From positions 124,001 to 188,000 of the forward strand of contig WHUZ01000086.1 in the NCBI GenBank assembly GCA_015179045.1: a stretch of 64,000 nt of DNA. The letters run 5' to 3'. Position 1 is the stretch's first letter; the number at the start of each line of letters is the position of its first letter. Of this stretch, positions 24,811 to 34,452 are shown in pieces. The stretch comes from Kalaharituber pfeilii (taxonomy: Eukaryota; Ascomycota; Pezizomycetes; Pezizales; Pezizaceae). A program made the translations under genes and the position numbers. The notes beneath the pieces were generated by a model. The model had not been told where the DNA came from and ran no database searches. It saw only the letters and a program-made list of their open reading frames with translations.

Positions 24811-26554
24811 GAGTGCTTCACCTAGAAACCGATCATCACCGGGAAACCGATCAAGTCCATTAACTTACATACAGAGCTGCTGTGAATGCAAATGATATTC
24901 AAGTGGTCTCAAATTAAAGCCAAAGCATGGAAGAACATAGTCAATTATTTCCTGCACTTTTTTTTCCCAGCTTGTCGCACCTGAGGGGTGATATATACTG
25001 GAATATATGCAATCCTATTCTAGCGTATACCTTTGAGTCACCATATGTGAATGGGATTACCTGAGGCCTTTGCATCTCAATATATCCTCTATTGCTTATG
25101 CTAAGTAAGTACACCAAGTTTTGTAATCATTGGACTTATCAGTACAGAGTTACTGCCATGTCAAAAAATACATTTTCGCTTACTTAGATTGGTAGCGGTA
25201 TTGAGCTATTATTTGATGAGAAAGATGCATAGAGACTCTGTAAAGCTATATAATTGTAATACACGCATAGGGAAATGTTTTCTGAATAGATTGCAGCATT
25301 GACAAATAGTCTGAGTAGTTGAGCACTACAAGATATACATATATGTAAAATCCTAACTTTCTCACATAGTACGTAGTAGTGTATGCCAATATGGGTCACT
25401 AGAGGTTCGGAAACATAGTCTGCTAGCTTCATGTACTATCACCGGCACTGCTACCACTCGATGGGATACTAAAGGGCTGACTCAGAATGAGCACTACATA
25501 TCGAATATATATGCATATGTATATACCATGCATGCGCTATGTGACAGCAGTAAAATGTGTTGCTATCATAAAGGTGATATGAACTGCTAAGAAGAACTAG
25601 TTAGAATTGCTAGTCAAGTTTCTTTTTCACTTGGTACAGGTTAATTCTCTGTGCGTACTATCTTTATTACTTATACTGTTGAAGTATTCATTTCTATTCT
25701 AATAAGGGTCTATACCATACGGAATTATATTACATTAAGGACAATATGAGACTTGACTAGTAAACTTATTTCCGCTGCCATGTATCTCATAGGTATTAGT
25801 TCTATAAGTATAATATGTATAGGATTCACTGCTTATAATACACATTCGATACTTACTCACTGGTGCGGTTATAGTAGTCCTATAGGATCTAATGGAGTTA
25901 TGTATATCCTACATAAGCTTACAAGCAATAGCATGACAGTGCTAAGGCATGTTTCTAAACCTCTAGCGACTCATATTGGGCATACACTGCTACGTACTAT
26001 GTCAGGAAGTTAGGATTTTACATATATGTATATCTTGTAGTGCTCAACTGCCTCGACTATTTGTCAATGCTGCAATCTATTCAGATACATTTCCCTATGC
26101 ATGTATTACAATTATATAGCTTTACAGAGTCTCTATGCATCTTTCTCATCAAATAATAGCTCAATACCGCTACCAATCTAAGTAAGCGAAAATGTATTTT
26201 TTGACATGGCAGTAACTCTGTACTGATAAGTCCAATGATCACAAAACTTGGTGTACTTACTTAGCATAAGCAATAGAGGATATATTGAGATGCAAAGGCC
26301 TCAGGTAATCTCATTCACATATGGTGACTCAAAAGTATACACTAGAATAGGGTTGCATATATTCCAGTATATATCACCCCTCAGGTGCGACAAGCTGGGA
26401 AAAAAAAGTGCAGGAAATAGTTTACTATGTTCTCCCACGCTCTGGCTTTAATTTGAGGCCACTTGAGTGTCATTTGCATTCACAGCAGCTCTGTATGTGA
26501 GTTAATGGACTTGATCGGTTTCCCGGTGATGATCGGATTCTAGGTGAAGCACTC
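24811..26554. mobile_element. Giant inverted-repeat element, 1744 bp, TA target duplication
   Basis: The ends (GAGTGCTTCACCTAGA and its inverse) start arms of about 600 bp each that match in inverted orientation over 24811-25435 and about 25930-26554, with substitutions and small indels, around a spacer of roughly 500 bp. TA at 24809-24810 and 26555-26556 flanks it. There is no coding capacity. It sits inside the hAT-like element and so is younger. TA insertion suggests mobilisation by a Tc1/mariner-type transposase. Confidence 0.85.
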
Positions 26555-26922
26555 TACTAATTTCTTATTAGTATTGCAGGGAGACAGACATTCCAACCAC
26601 CGTTACTGGCGATGATGATTCCTTTAGTATTCTCCTATTTTTCACTCTCAATAGTGCAGTTCAAGTTTTGACCTTGCATCGACGATTCCCTGCAGTCCAA
26701 TCTGATGCCGATATTGAGTCTTCTGGAATTTGGGTTACAAAAATCTGGTGCGACAAAGTTGGATTTGACACAATGGTGAAGATGTGCATGGCTAATGGAA
26801 AGCGATACTGGCGGTGTAAAATCAGCAAGCAAAATCCTAAACATTAGAGAATGAGGTATACGTAGAATTTAGAGTACGTTCTGTATATAGCTAGCTACTG
26901 TATAACTTAACTCACACTGCAG

Positions 26923-27120
26923 CCTGAATGGCCTGGACCGGCCTGAATGGCCTGAATGGCCTGAATGGCCCGAATGGCCTGAATGGCCTGGACCGGCCTG
27001 GGCGGCCTGGGCCGGCCTGAAACATTCAGGCCGCCTGGGCCGGCGCGGGCGGACCTCACGGCCGGCCTGAATGTTTCAGGCCGGCCCAGGCCTAGATTTC
27101 TATGGCCCAGGCCGGCCCGT
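26923..27120. repeat. Right GGCC-rich subterminal array
   Basis: Tandem 10-bp units of the form GGCCTGAATG, GGCCTGGACC and GGCCTGGGCG, the inverted counterpart of the left array of the hAT-like element. Confidence 0.85.
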
Positions 27121-27250
27121 TGGGAACACTGGCCCAGAACCTGTCGTACGAGTGTGCATATCCTGCACTGAGACATCCCGAGACCAAACCCGAGTTCCTG
27201 GTTGGGAGTGATTTGTCCTAGAATTCAGCAACAATTTCCTGTTTCGGGTA

Positions 27251-27296
27251 TTTTTTTATCACGTGACCCCGCATGCGGCTGTTCGCCATGGCAGGG
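27251..27296 (-). mobile_element. Micro-retroposon, B tail only, 46 bp
   Basis: On the minus strand: CCCTGCCATGGCGAACAGCC, GCATGCGGGGTCACGTGAT and 7 A. It is flanked by the perfect 13-bp duplication CCTGTTTCGGGTA at 27238-27250 and 27297-27309. It is the shortest complete retroposon in the window. Confidence 0.9.
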
Positions 27297-27359
27297 CCTG
27301 TTTCGGGTATGGAAGTTCTTGGCAGAATGCGGCGCGCGCAGATGTAAGGCTCTCGATTC

Positions 27360-27930
27360 GTAATCTCTTATATTGAGAACCTTTGATATACTCTGCAGCA
27401 AAAGCAAAAACCTTTGAAATACCCATCATATCATTAAAGCAGTAACAACACCATCCTGGCATGGTTTTCTAAGAGCAGCGATATATGCGTGTTCAGCAAG
27501 AACGTCAGCTTCTAAGATACTGGCAATATACCTCTTTTTACAATGCGTTTCGACATATTGCTAGTGGTGAGCAGTTGAGCAGAAGCCTGAAACAGAGCAG
27601 AGAGAGTAGTGAGCACGAGTAGGAGTGGTAACAGCTAGAGTAGTTAGTAGTACCCGCAGCAGCGAACCTGAAGTTGAACAGCAATAAGAGGAATGAGCCA
27701 AATAGCTAGGGGCGTATGCTGACCAAGTGGCAGTATTGCATATATGTCGAATGCGTCGAAACAAATGGGCATATTGCCAGTATCTCAGAACCTGACTCGC
27801 TTGCTGATATATCGCCGCTCTTAGAAAACCGTGCCAAGGCAGTGTTGTTACTACTTCAATTACATGATGGGTATTTTGAAGGTTTTGCTTTTGCTGCAGG
27901 GTATATTACCGGTATAGGTTTTCTCCTCTT
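27360..27930. repeat. Inverted repeat with ~200-bp arms
   Basis: The sequence 27360-27560 returns inverted at about 27715-27930 (shared blocks include CTGCAGCAAAAGCAAAACCTT, one base longer on one side, and TTTTCTAAGAGC). It is probably another transposon with long inverted ends; termini and target duplication were not resolved. Confidence 0.65.
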
Positions 27931-27986
27931 ATTGGATAAGGCCGGGACGCACGGGTTTTATCCCAATAAGACAAATATCCAATAAT

Positions 27987-28058
27987 CCCTGCCATAGGCA
28001 CCTAGTTTGTATGCGGGGTTATGCTATGTGAACAAAAAAAAAAAAAAAAAAAAAAAAA
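27987..28058 (+). mobile_element. Short B-tail poly(A) retroposon
   Basis: CCCTGCCATAGG, then GTATGCGGGGTTATG and about 25 A. It starts at the same point of the B tail as the other micro-copies, next to an AATATCCAATAAT motif of the pogo-like family. Target duplications were not resolved. Confidence 0.55.
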
Positions 28059-28091
28059 TCACCCAGGCCCAATTGGCTAGGGCCGGGAAAG

Positions 28092-28373
28092 TTGAACCTC
28101 ATTTCTGTACTCTACAACTTCCTAGAAAAGACATGGATCAAACCATGTCCTGTTATGTCTATTCATTGGGATACTGCGGCATACAGACGCGAAGTGGCGC
28201 TCTCGGTGGAGAGGAAGTCAGCCGGTGCTAGAATATACACTGACGGCTACATTCTGTATCATTTCCGCTTCAGAACTCGCAGGACACTGAACAGCCTACC
28301 AGTAAATAGCATTACTACGCTGATACACCCCATTGCAGCATTCAGAACTTCACCTCCCGTCCGAAATTGGTGA
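28092..28373 (+). pseudogene. Possible RNase H relic of a retroelement
   Basis: The frame contains GARIYTDGY, resembling the first-aspartate motif (YTDGS) of retroelement RNase H, within otherwise degenerate sequence. There is no tail nearby in the right place. Weak evidence. Confidence 0.25.
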
Positions 28374-28490
28374 TAAGGAAAGCTCCGTCAATTCCGGATT
28401 CGGACGAACAAATGACGCCTTCTGAGATTATTCAGGAGAGCCACAACTTTAGTCTCGTGTAATTCTATCCCCGCCAAAATGCAAAGACCG

Positions 28491-28539
28491 TCGCTATAGC
28501 CCACAAGGCGGCATGCGAGTAATGATGTTAAAAAAAAAA
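28491..28539 (+). mobile_element. Short A-tail poly(A) retroposon
   Basis: TCGCTATAGCCCACAAGGCG, GCATGCGAGTAATGATGTT and about 10 A, so only the A stem-loop plus tail. No clear target duplication was found, so it could be an older copy. Confidence 0.55.
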
Positions 28540-28559
28540 CCCCGAAAAAGCCGAACATT

Positions 28560-28830
28560 GATGTGAGGTTACCCCTTTGGGTTACCCCTCTGGGAAGTAG
28601 GTGTAGGTGAGGTTACCTCTTTGGGAAGTGGATTCCTACCAGGAGGGAGATGGGATGAAGGGCATTTAAGGAGGGGGAAACTCCCAGACCTTTCTTTCTG
28701 AGATTAGACTTCAATACATACACATTTCTCACGCGGCCTCGTACCATTTTGCTTCGTGCAAACTCGCCTCGTGCATTTGCCTCGTGCAGACACTTCCTCG
28801 TGCCATTCGTCTCGTGCCCTTGAGCCAGTC
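28560..28830. repeat. Degenerate short tandem repeats
   Basis: GAGGTTACC(C/T)CTTTGGG-type units at 28565-28630 and CCTCGTGC(A/C)-type units of about 11-14 bp at 28740-28825. Simple-sequence variation with no ORF. Confidence 0.5.
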
Positions 28831-29162
28831 CCCTCACAATTGACCACGTAAATGCCGAGGCTCTGAATCTTAATACCTCCACCAATCACGTATGTGGACA
28901 TGCGTACAGTCGCCTGAAAGGGCAAAGCCAGATAGAGACAAGGCATTGGGGTAGGCAAGCCGGTGACGGACACTCGTATCTCGAGAGTGGAGGGTAGTGT
29001 TGAATTTCTGTCAATACATATCAATAAACATCAAAGCTCTGCTTACTTGCAGCTCAATTTCTCTGGGAAACCATGAATGGCAAGAATAGAAGTCAAATAT
29101 TTAGTGGACTGCCTGGCATTGTTACCTATTGCAAGTGACTCTGAGTGACATGGCATAAGGGA

Positions 29163-29754
29163 GGCTTGGGACCGGAGAAACGAAAGGGGCGACCTTGACA
29201 TAGCGGTAATGTGGGTCAAAGGTCATAAAGGAATCCCAGGCAACACCGAAGCAGATCGAGCAGCCAAGGTTGGTACACAGCTGCCATATCAAAACGAGAT
29301 TGTCACGGAGGACGGGATGAAACAAGAGGCCAAAGCAAGGAGAGCGGCCGAAAGAAACAGACTGCATGTGTCATATAGGCCACTACGCAGACTAGGCAAT
29401 AGGGTCGCAACGCTAGCTGGCATCCTTGGAGGCAAGGGCCTCCGGCGCTGGAAATTCAAGGTCGGCACAGCTGACAGCCCGGAATGCCGGTGGTGCGGCG
29501 AGGCTGAAGAAACGACCCTTCACATATTGTCTCAATGTAGAGTCTGGAAGCAGAGATGCCCAAGGGGTGAGGATGGATTGTGCAGACCCTTGGGTGACCA
29601 AGATGAAGGGGAGGGCCTTCGGGGAGTGATAGGAATTTTGGAATGGGCGAGGGGTTAGCCCCGGGGGATTTACTTCTATTGTTCCGTACTTGTACTTTGT
29701 TTTGATGTAACTAGACCTCGCCATAGCCCATAGGGCGGCACGCGAGTATTGATA

Positions 29755-29782
<28 letters not shown>
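29163..29782 (+). mobile_element. Group A LINE, 5'-truncated 3' end
   Basis: The frame 29170-29658 reads through the end of RNase H (MWVKGHKGIPGNTEADRAAK, carrying the conserved His and last Asp) and a C-terminal zinc knuckle (CRWCGEAEETTLHILSQC, a CCHC arrangement). It ends at a normal stop, followed by a ~75-bp 3' UTR, the A stem-loop CTCGCCATAGCCCATAGGGC and about 27 A. This copy defines how the A tail joins a LINE ORF2. Reverse transcriptase and endonuclease are missing, as expected for 5' truncation. Confidence 0.8.
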
Positions 29783-29785
<3 letters not shown>

Positions 29786-31030
29786 CATACTTAACCGTGT
29801 ACCGCATTACAAAGTTGCCGGTACTAAAATCTCGTATGGTGCCGGCAGCTTAGTACCAACACCAAATTTAGGGGGTGACAAATCGTGTATCCACAACACC
29901 ACAACTACGGATCTGGAATTTTTAATCTTGTAAATCTATAGTATTTGCTATTGCGAACAATTCTACGAGATTAAAAAAAAATTAAAAAAAAACTGCACAT
30001 GTGGATAGGGAAATAAAAGAGGACATTTTGTATGGGAAAGGGTAAAAAAAGTTACGTGCCAAGAAGGCAAAATTTCCTAAATAGGCAATTTTTGCACTTA
30101 GTCAGCTAGTCTTGGCACATTTCCCCTAATCACTGGTTCTAATGGCTGAGTAATGCATGCATATTTTGCATCTCTGGGTGCATATAATGCAATAAGTACT
30201 ATGTTAATACATAAGTGCAAGGGGCTTGGCAAGAGACTAACTCAAAGGAGAAAAGAAAAGCGAAAAATGACTGCTGACTAATAGTCGAGCAATATGTTAC
30301 AAGGTGTTGGTACTGAGCTGCCGGCACCATACTGAATTTATCCGTATCCGAATAGCCTATACGGTCAAACCTGTCATATTGAATAACGTCGGGGCCGGAG
30401 GTTTCTATACAATAAGACAGGTTATATTCGGGGCCAGCCATCTTATCCGGGCCACTCATCACTGGTCCAGGCCAGTCTTGAGTGGCCCGGTCTATGGTTG
30501 GAGACATCTGTACGCGGAGTAAATTGCACCCCAACTTCAACGCTCTAAAGCGCAACTAAAATAATTAGATAAAATTAGTTTCGTGTCGTAATATGATAGA
30601 TCAGACAATGAAGAATAAAGTTACGAAGCGATATCTATTTATTTGATTTCTTGTTATAGTGTTTCACAGAGTTAAAGATCAGGAATTTTATATGGAGAGG
30701 GGTCATAAATGTCGCCCTTTAGTAATCACCAAATATAGTATAGTATATAGTAGTCTAGCTAAAAAGGGAAAGCAACTAACTAAAAATGGAATAGAGCATG
30801 TACTAGTACTCCCACTTTTCCTTGGCTCCATAGGCCCCATAGCAACAGAAGTACCACGTAAAACCACGTGAGTATCTTGGCTCTGCATAATTCCACAGAC
30901 TTTGCCGCACCCCCGAGTACATCTCTTATGCAATACCCCTTTACTCCGTACTACTTGGTTTTATGTTGTGTGCGACTAATGCAATAGATATATGCAAGTT
31001 TACAGCTAGGCTAGGATATGTAGAGTGTGA
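29783..31030. other. Intergenic, with a pogo-like terminal fragment
   Basis: At 30354-30510 lies an end of the AACCTGTCATATT family (CGGTCAAACCTGTCATATTG after TA), with an internal palindromic GGGCCACTCA...TGAGTGGCCC. The remainder is AT-rich without supported genes. Confidence 0.5.
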
Positions 31031-31034
31031 CAGT

Positions 31035-31155
31035 GTGATCGGGCGGTAGAAGCAGCAACAGTAGTGCGAGCAGTAGCAGCAGTGCGAGCAGTAGCAGCAG
31101 TGCGGGCAGTGGGAGTTGTAGAGTGGTAGAAGCGGTAGAGCTGGTAGAGCTGTGG
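31035..31155. repeat. GCAGTA/GCAG-rich simple repeat
   Basis: Irregular 6-12 bp units (GCAGTAGCAGCAGTGCGA) followed by GGTAGAGCT units. Low-complexity repeat only. Confidence 0.6.
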
Positions 31156-31489
31156 GAGAACGATGGAGCGGAAGAATACCTTCAAACTCGCTGCATACTA
31201 TCGGGCAGAACGTGCATGTACCCATGTAAATGGAGTGCTTAGTCATCGAACCAAATGTCGCCCCTACTCCGCGTACAGATGTCCCCAACCATATAGTACC
31301 CACGAGTGGCCTGGGCCAGTCGGTAACTGGGCCTCTTTAATATCACGTAACCCCGCTTATCGCTATTCGCTATGGCAGGGTCCCTGGACTGAAGTCCTCA
31401 TGGTCCGAAGACAGGCACCCGCGCAACTACCTACAAAACCGTCCCCTATAAAAACACAAAAAGACAACCTATGACTTTCAGGAATGCAG

Positions 31490-31960
31490 AGGGAACACAA
31501 AGCGAAAGCCCAATCCTCCAAGAGAACAAACAAGCACGAATACCTAAATATCTCCCAGAAAAATCAAGTAGTCATGTTGTAGTGGCGACGACGTACGGGT
31601 AAAGGTACGCTTGGCATGGAAGGCACGTGGGTTTTTTTTTTTTTTTACTTTTTTTCACGTCACCCCGCTTGCAGCTGTCGTGGATATAAGGGCAGCACGT
31701 GAGGCGTCCATGGCTATCATATGTATAGACTTTCTGTACTGTAGCACATACAATCAACAACCTTATCTTCTCTTCTTTTCGCACTCACGCTTTCGCACTC
31801 GCACTCGCATTTGGTCGTACGTTCGTTCCGCCAGTTCTCACCGCTCCGGTCCATTGAAGGGCAGTAGTGGATACTATCTGTCTATCTTACAATGTCCATT
31901 TCCTCCCCTTCCCCTTTCTGTCCACCTTTGTAATTCTGTCCCAGTCATACAGGCATAAGT
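31490..31960. repeat. Dispersed repeat shared with 49960-50280
   Basis: The stretch from AGTGGCGACGAC to ATCTTACA matches the inverse of 49960-50280 closely (shared CGTACGTTCGTTCCGCCAG and GGCAGTAGTGGATACTATCT). The second copy lies in the spacer of the large inverted-arm element, so this one is probably a fragment of that family. It is interrupted by the micro-retroposon at 31631-31678. Confidence 0.7.
31631..31678 (-). mobile_element. Micro-retroposon, B tail, about 48 bp
   Basis: On the minus strand: ACAGCTGCAAGCGGGGTGAC, GTGAAAAAAAG and a long A run. The related copy at 50190-50260 lacks the insertion, which shows the empty site. The duplicated target is only CGTGG (31626-31630 and 31679-31683). 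Confidence 0.7.
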
Positions 31961-32149
31961 GGTGCCACTTGCTACCTTCGCTGGTGCTTGACTATCTGAT
32001 TCTACCTCCCCCTCTAGGTAGATAAAAATCGAGCCAGTCTTCTTTCTCTCCCTCGTTTCTTTTCTCACTAACCATCTTGCCGCAACAATCTTCTCCATCC
32101 ATGAATTGGGTCTTTTCCATCCAATCTCTTACCCTCCCAAGTTTCTTTG

Positions 32150-34409
32150 TCTTTTTTTTTTTTTTTTTTAAAAAAAATCACATAACCCCGCTTAAAGCAC
32201 GTATGCATAGCCATGGCAGGGTCCCTGGGCAAGCACTCATAGCCCGGAGACAGGCTAAAAGAAGTTTCTACATACATGACCTCATCTCACCATTATTTCC
32301 TCCCCCCCCCCCCCCCCCAATCTTCTAAAACTTAATCCCGGAAAAGAAACTCTCCAACACATCATACTCCTCTCCATTCTCCGCCTTCCTCTTCCAGTTC
32401 TTTCCCATGTCCTTCCATTCTCCAAAGCCTTCTGGACGGTTCTTTTGGTGACTGCACCGGAAAGCGAGGTGCACCCCTGTCTGCACCTCCCCGCACCTGC
32501 ACTTATCCGATTCAGCCACTCCCAACCTCTTCATCTATGCTGCACGCCTTCCTCTCTCTAGGCTTAAGGCAGTGAAATTTGATGTCGCCACCCTATTCCA
32601 CTCCATGACCTTCCCCTTCCGAACCCCTCTATTTCTCTCCTCTCCTTCCTCCATGCTTTTATCTTCTGGCACACCCCACTTTGTAATGAACTGGTCGGGT
32701 CAGGGTCGGGGTTCGGGTCAGGATCGGGATTCGGGATTCAGGGGCTCGGGTATGGGGTAGGCAGTGAGTATCGGGGCGAGTTCACGGCAGGCGAAGGCAG
32801 TCGGCGCTATATGATATAGAAAGGTAGGTGTATTGAATGCTGACTACAACTTGGGCGGGAATACAAGTTGTTGCGTAGGAAGTCTGGAGAGCGGGGAGGA
32901 GGGCCTCTTTTATAGAGGGCCCTCATGGCCAAATTCCAATTCCTTCGAGCAAATAAGAGAAACATATAGAAGACTAAGGAAATAACTGGAACCAGGTGGA
33001 AATGTCAGGAATGTTCAGGAGTGTTCAGGAACGAGCTCAACGATACCAACTGTCGCGTGTGGTTGTTGTTGCTGGTGGGTTCTGGGGTTCTCAATGCTTC
33101 TTAGGCGATGACCGGAATGCTGGCGGCCATGTTGCTTAAGCGATCAATCTCACAGGTACAGGGATATGTATCGGAGTGCTAGAAGGAGCATGAGGAGTTG
33201 CTGGGGAGTCAAGGTCAGCTGCACGTGTATGAGTATTGGCATATAGTATGTCGGTTGCCAGTACGGAACCGGAGCTGGGTCTCGGGTAAGGGGTTCGGGT
33301 TGGAGCGTCGGGAACTCCCGTCCCGAGGCGGGAGTTCGAGGGGACGGGAATTGGTTCATCACACACTTCCAGTGGCCACCTCTCTCCCCTTCTGCACCGT
33401 CCCCTTCTTTGCCATCTCATCTGCCTTCTCGTTACCTGCGATTCCAATGTGAGCTTTCACCCACATCAGTTTCACCTCCCGCCCTTTCTCTTTCTTCGAG
33501 CAATCCGGTTCACTACCTCTCTCACGTCTTCCGTCTTCCCCTTGCCTTCCCTGCCAGCCTTCTGAATCGCCATAATAGCTGCCTCGGAATCCAGGCATAC
33601 CAATAGTGGTACATCTTCCTCCACGCTCTCCAGCGCTCTCCTCACCCCCTCATCTCTCCATCAAACACCATCGCTATTCTTTCCACTACTTCTGCCACCA
33701 CCACTGACCTTCCCTACACTCCTGCCCCCATCTTGCTGTCCTCAATTTCGCTGTCCTCAATTTTGTTGCCATCTGAGAAGAGAATTGCACACTTGGTATC
33801 ATATCTCCTGCGGGATCCAGTTCGCTGGCCCAGCCGACGCCCCATATTTCATTTAGTTCCAACAGCATCCTCTTTTTACGTCTATCTGTTGTGGTGTACT
33901 CTTCTATTGCTGGTCTGATTACTAATTCGTAATTGATCTGCTCCCATAGTTCTGCTTTGCTGATACCTAGGTCCATCCAGATTTCGTCTTTTTCAATGGT
34001 TCCCTGGACGCGGGCCACTATTTCACTAGAGATTTCTCGTTCCTCTCCGTACCTCTCCCTTCTAGCCTCCTCCACCGAGGTCTCCCATTCTTCTCTCCCT
34101 TCTCCCTTTCTCCATAGCCTCTCCACACACTCCACCTCTACCTTCTCGCACTCTCCTCCCCATGAAATCTCCTCCTCCTCCTCCAAGAACCTCGACTACT
34201 GCCCCTGCCAGCGGTCCAAAACACTCTCGTACCTATCCCCTTCTCCAAGGGCCAACTACACCTTCCAATCCTTCCAATTTCTCACCTTCTCCTCCTTCTC
34301 CTCGTTCCTCTTTCTGAAATCCCCTATGCATAGCTCTGTAAGCTCCGACAGTGCCTCCACCTCCTGTACCATCGCTTTTGCCTGCGCTCCATCTAAGTTC
34401 ACCTCCACC
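32150..34409 (-). mobile_element. Group B LINE copy 1 (decayed, interrupted by a solo LTR)
   Basis: Reading on the minus strand from the right: degenerate RNase H region, LMWVKAHIGIAGNEKADEMA, then the zinc knuckle CRCGEVQTGVHLAFRC and the C-terminal SFFSGIKF stop at 32325. A ~100-bp 3' UTR, the B tail (CCCTGCCATGGC...GCGGGGTTATGTGA) and poly(A) near 32155 follow. It is broken by the solo LTR 32682-33363 and by a ~265-bp foreign stretch at about 33795-34060. Many frameshifts make it non-functional. Confidence 0.75.
32682..33363. mobile_element. Solo LTR, 682 bp
   Basis: It begins TGTAATGAAC and ends GTTCATCACA, near-perfect inverted TG...CA termini, and is flanked by the 5-bp duplication CACTT (32677-32681 and 33364-33368). 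Joining the flanks restores the LINE reading seen in the copy at 35 kb. It contains a GGGTCGGG/GGTTCGGG-rich end and a TATAAAAG box on the minus strand. No internal retrotransposon sequence is present. Confidence 0.88.
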
Positions 34410-34410
34410 C

Positions 34411-34452
<42 letters not shown>

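Larger units (their letters stand above)
24386..27131. mobile_element. hAT-like element with GC-rich ends, carrying a nested insertion
   Basis: It starts CAGTGTTCCCAACCGGCC and ends with the inverse, GGCCCGTTGGGAACACTG. It is flanked by a perfect 8-bp duplication GCCCAGAA at 24378-24385 and 27132-27139. CAGTG termini plus 8-bp duplications are hallmarks of hAT transposons. Each end runs into a GC-rich array of GGCC-containing units. The middle is taken up by the TA-flanked element 24811-26554; without that insertion this copy would be about 1.0 kb and non-coding. No transposase remains. Confidence 0.85.
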
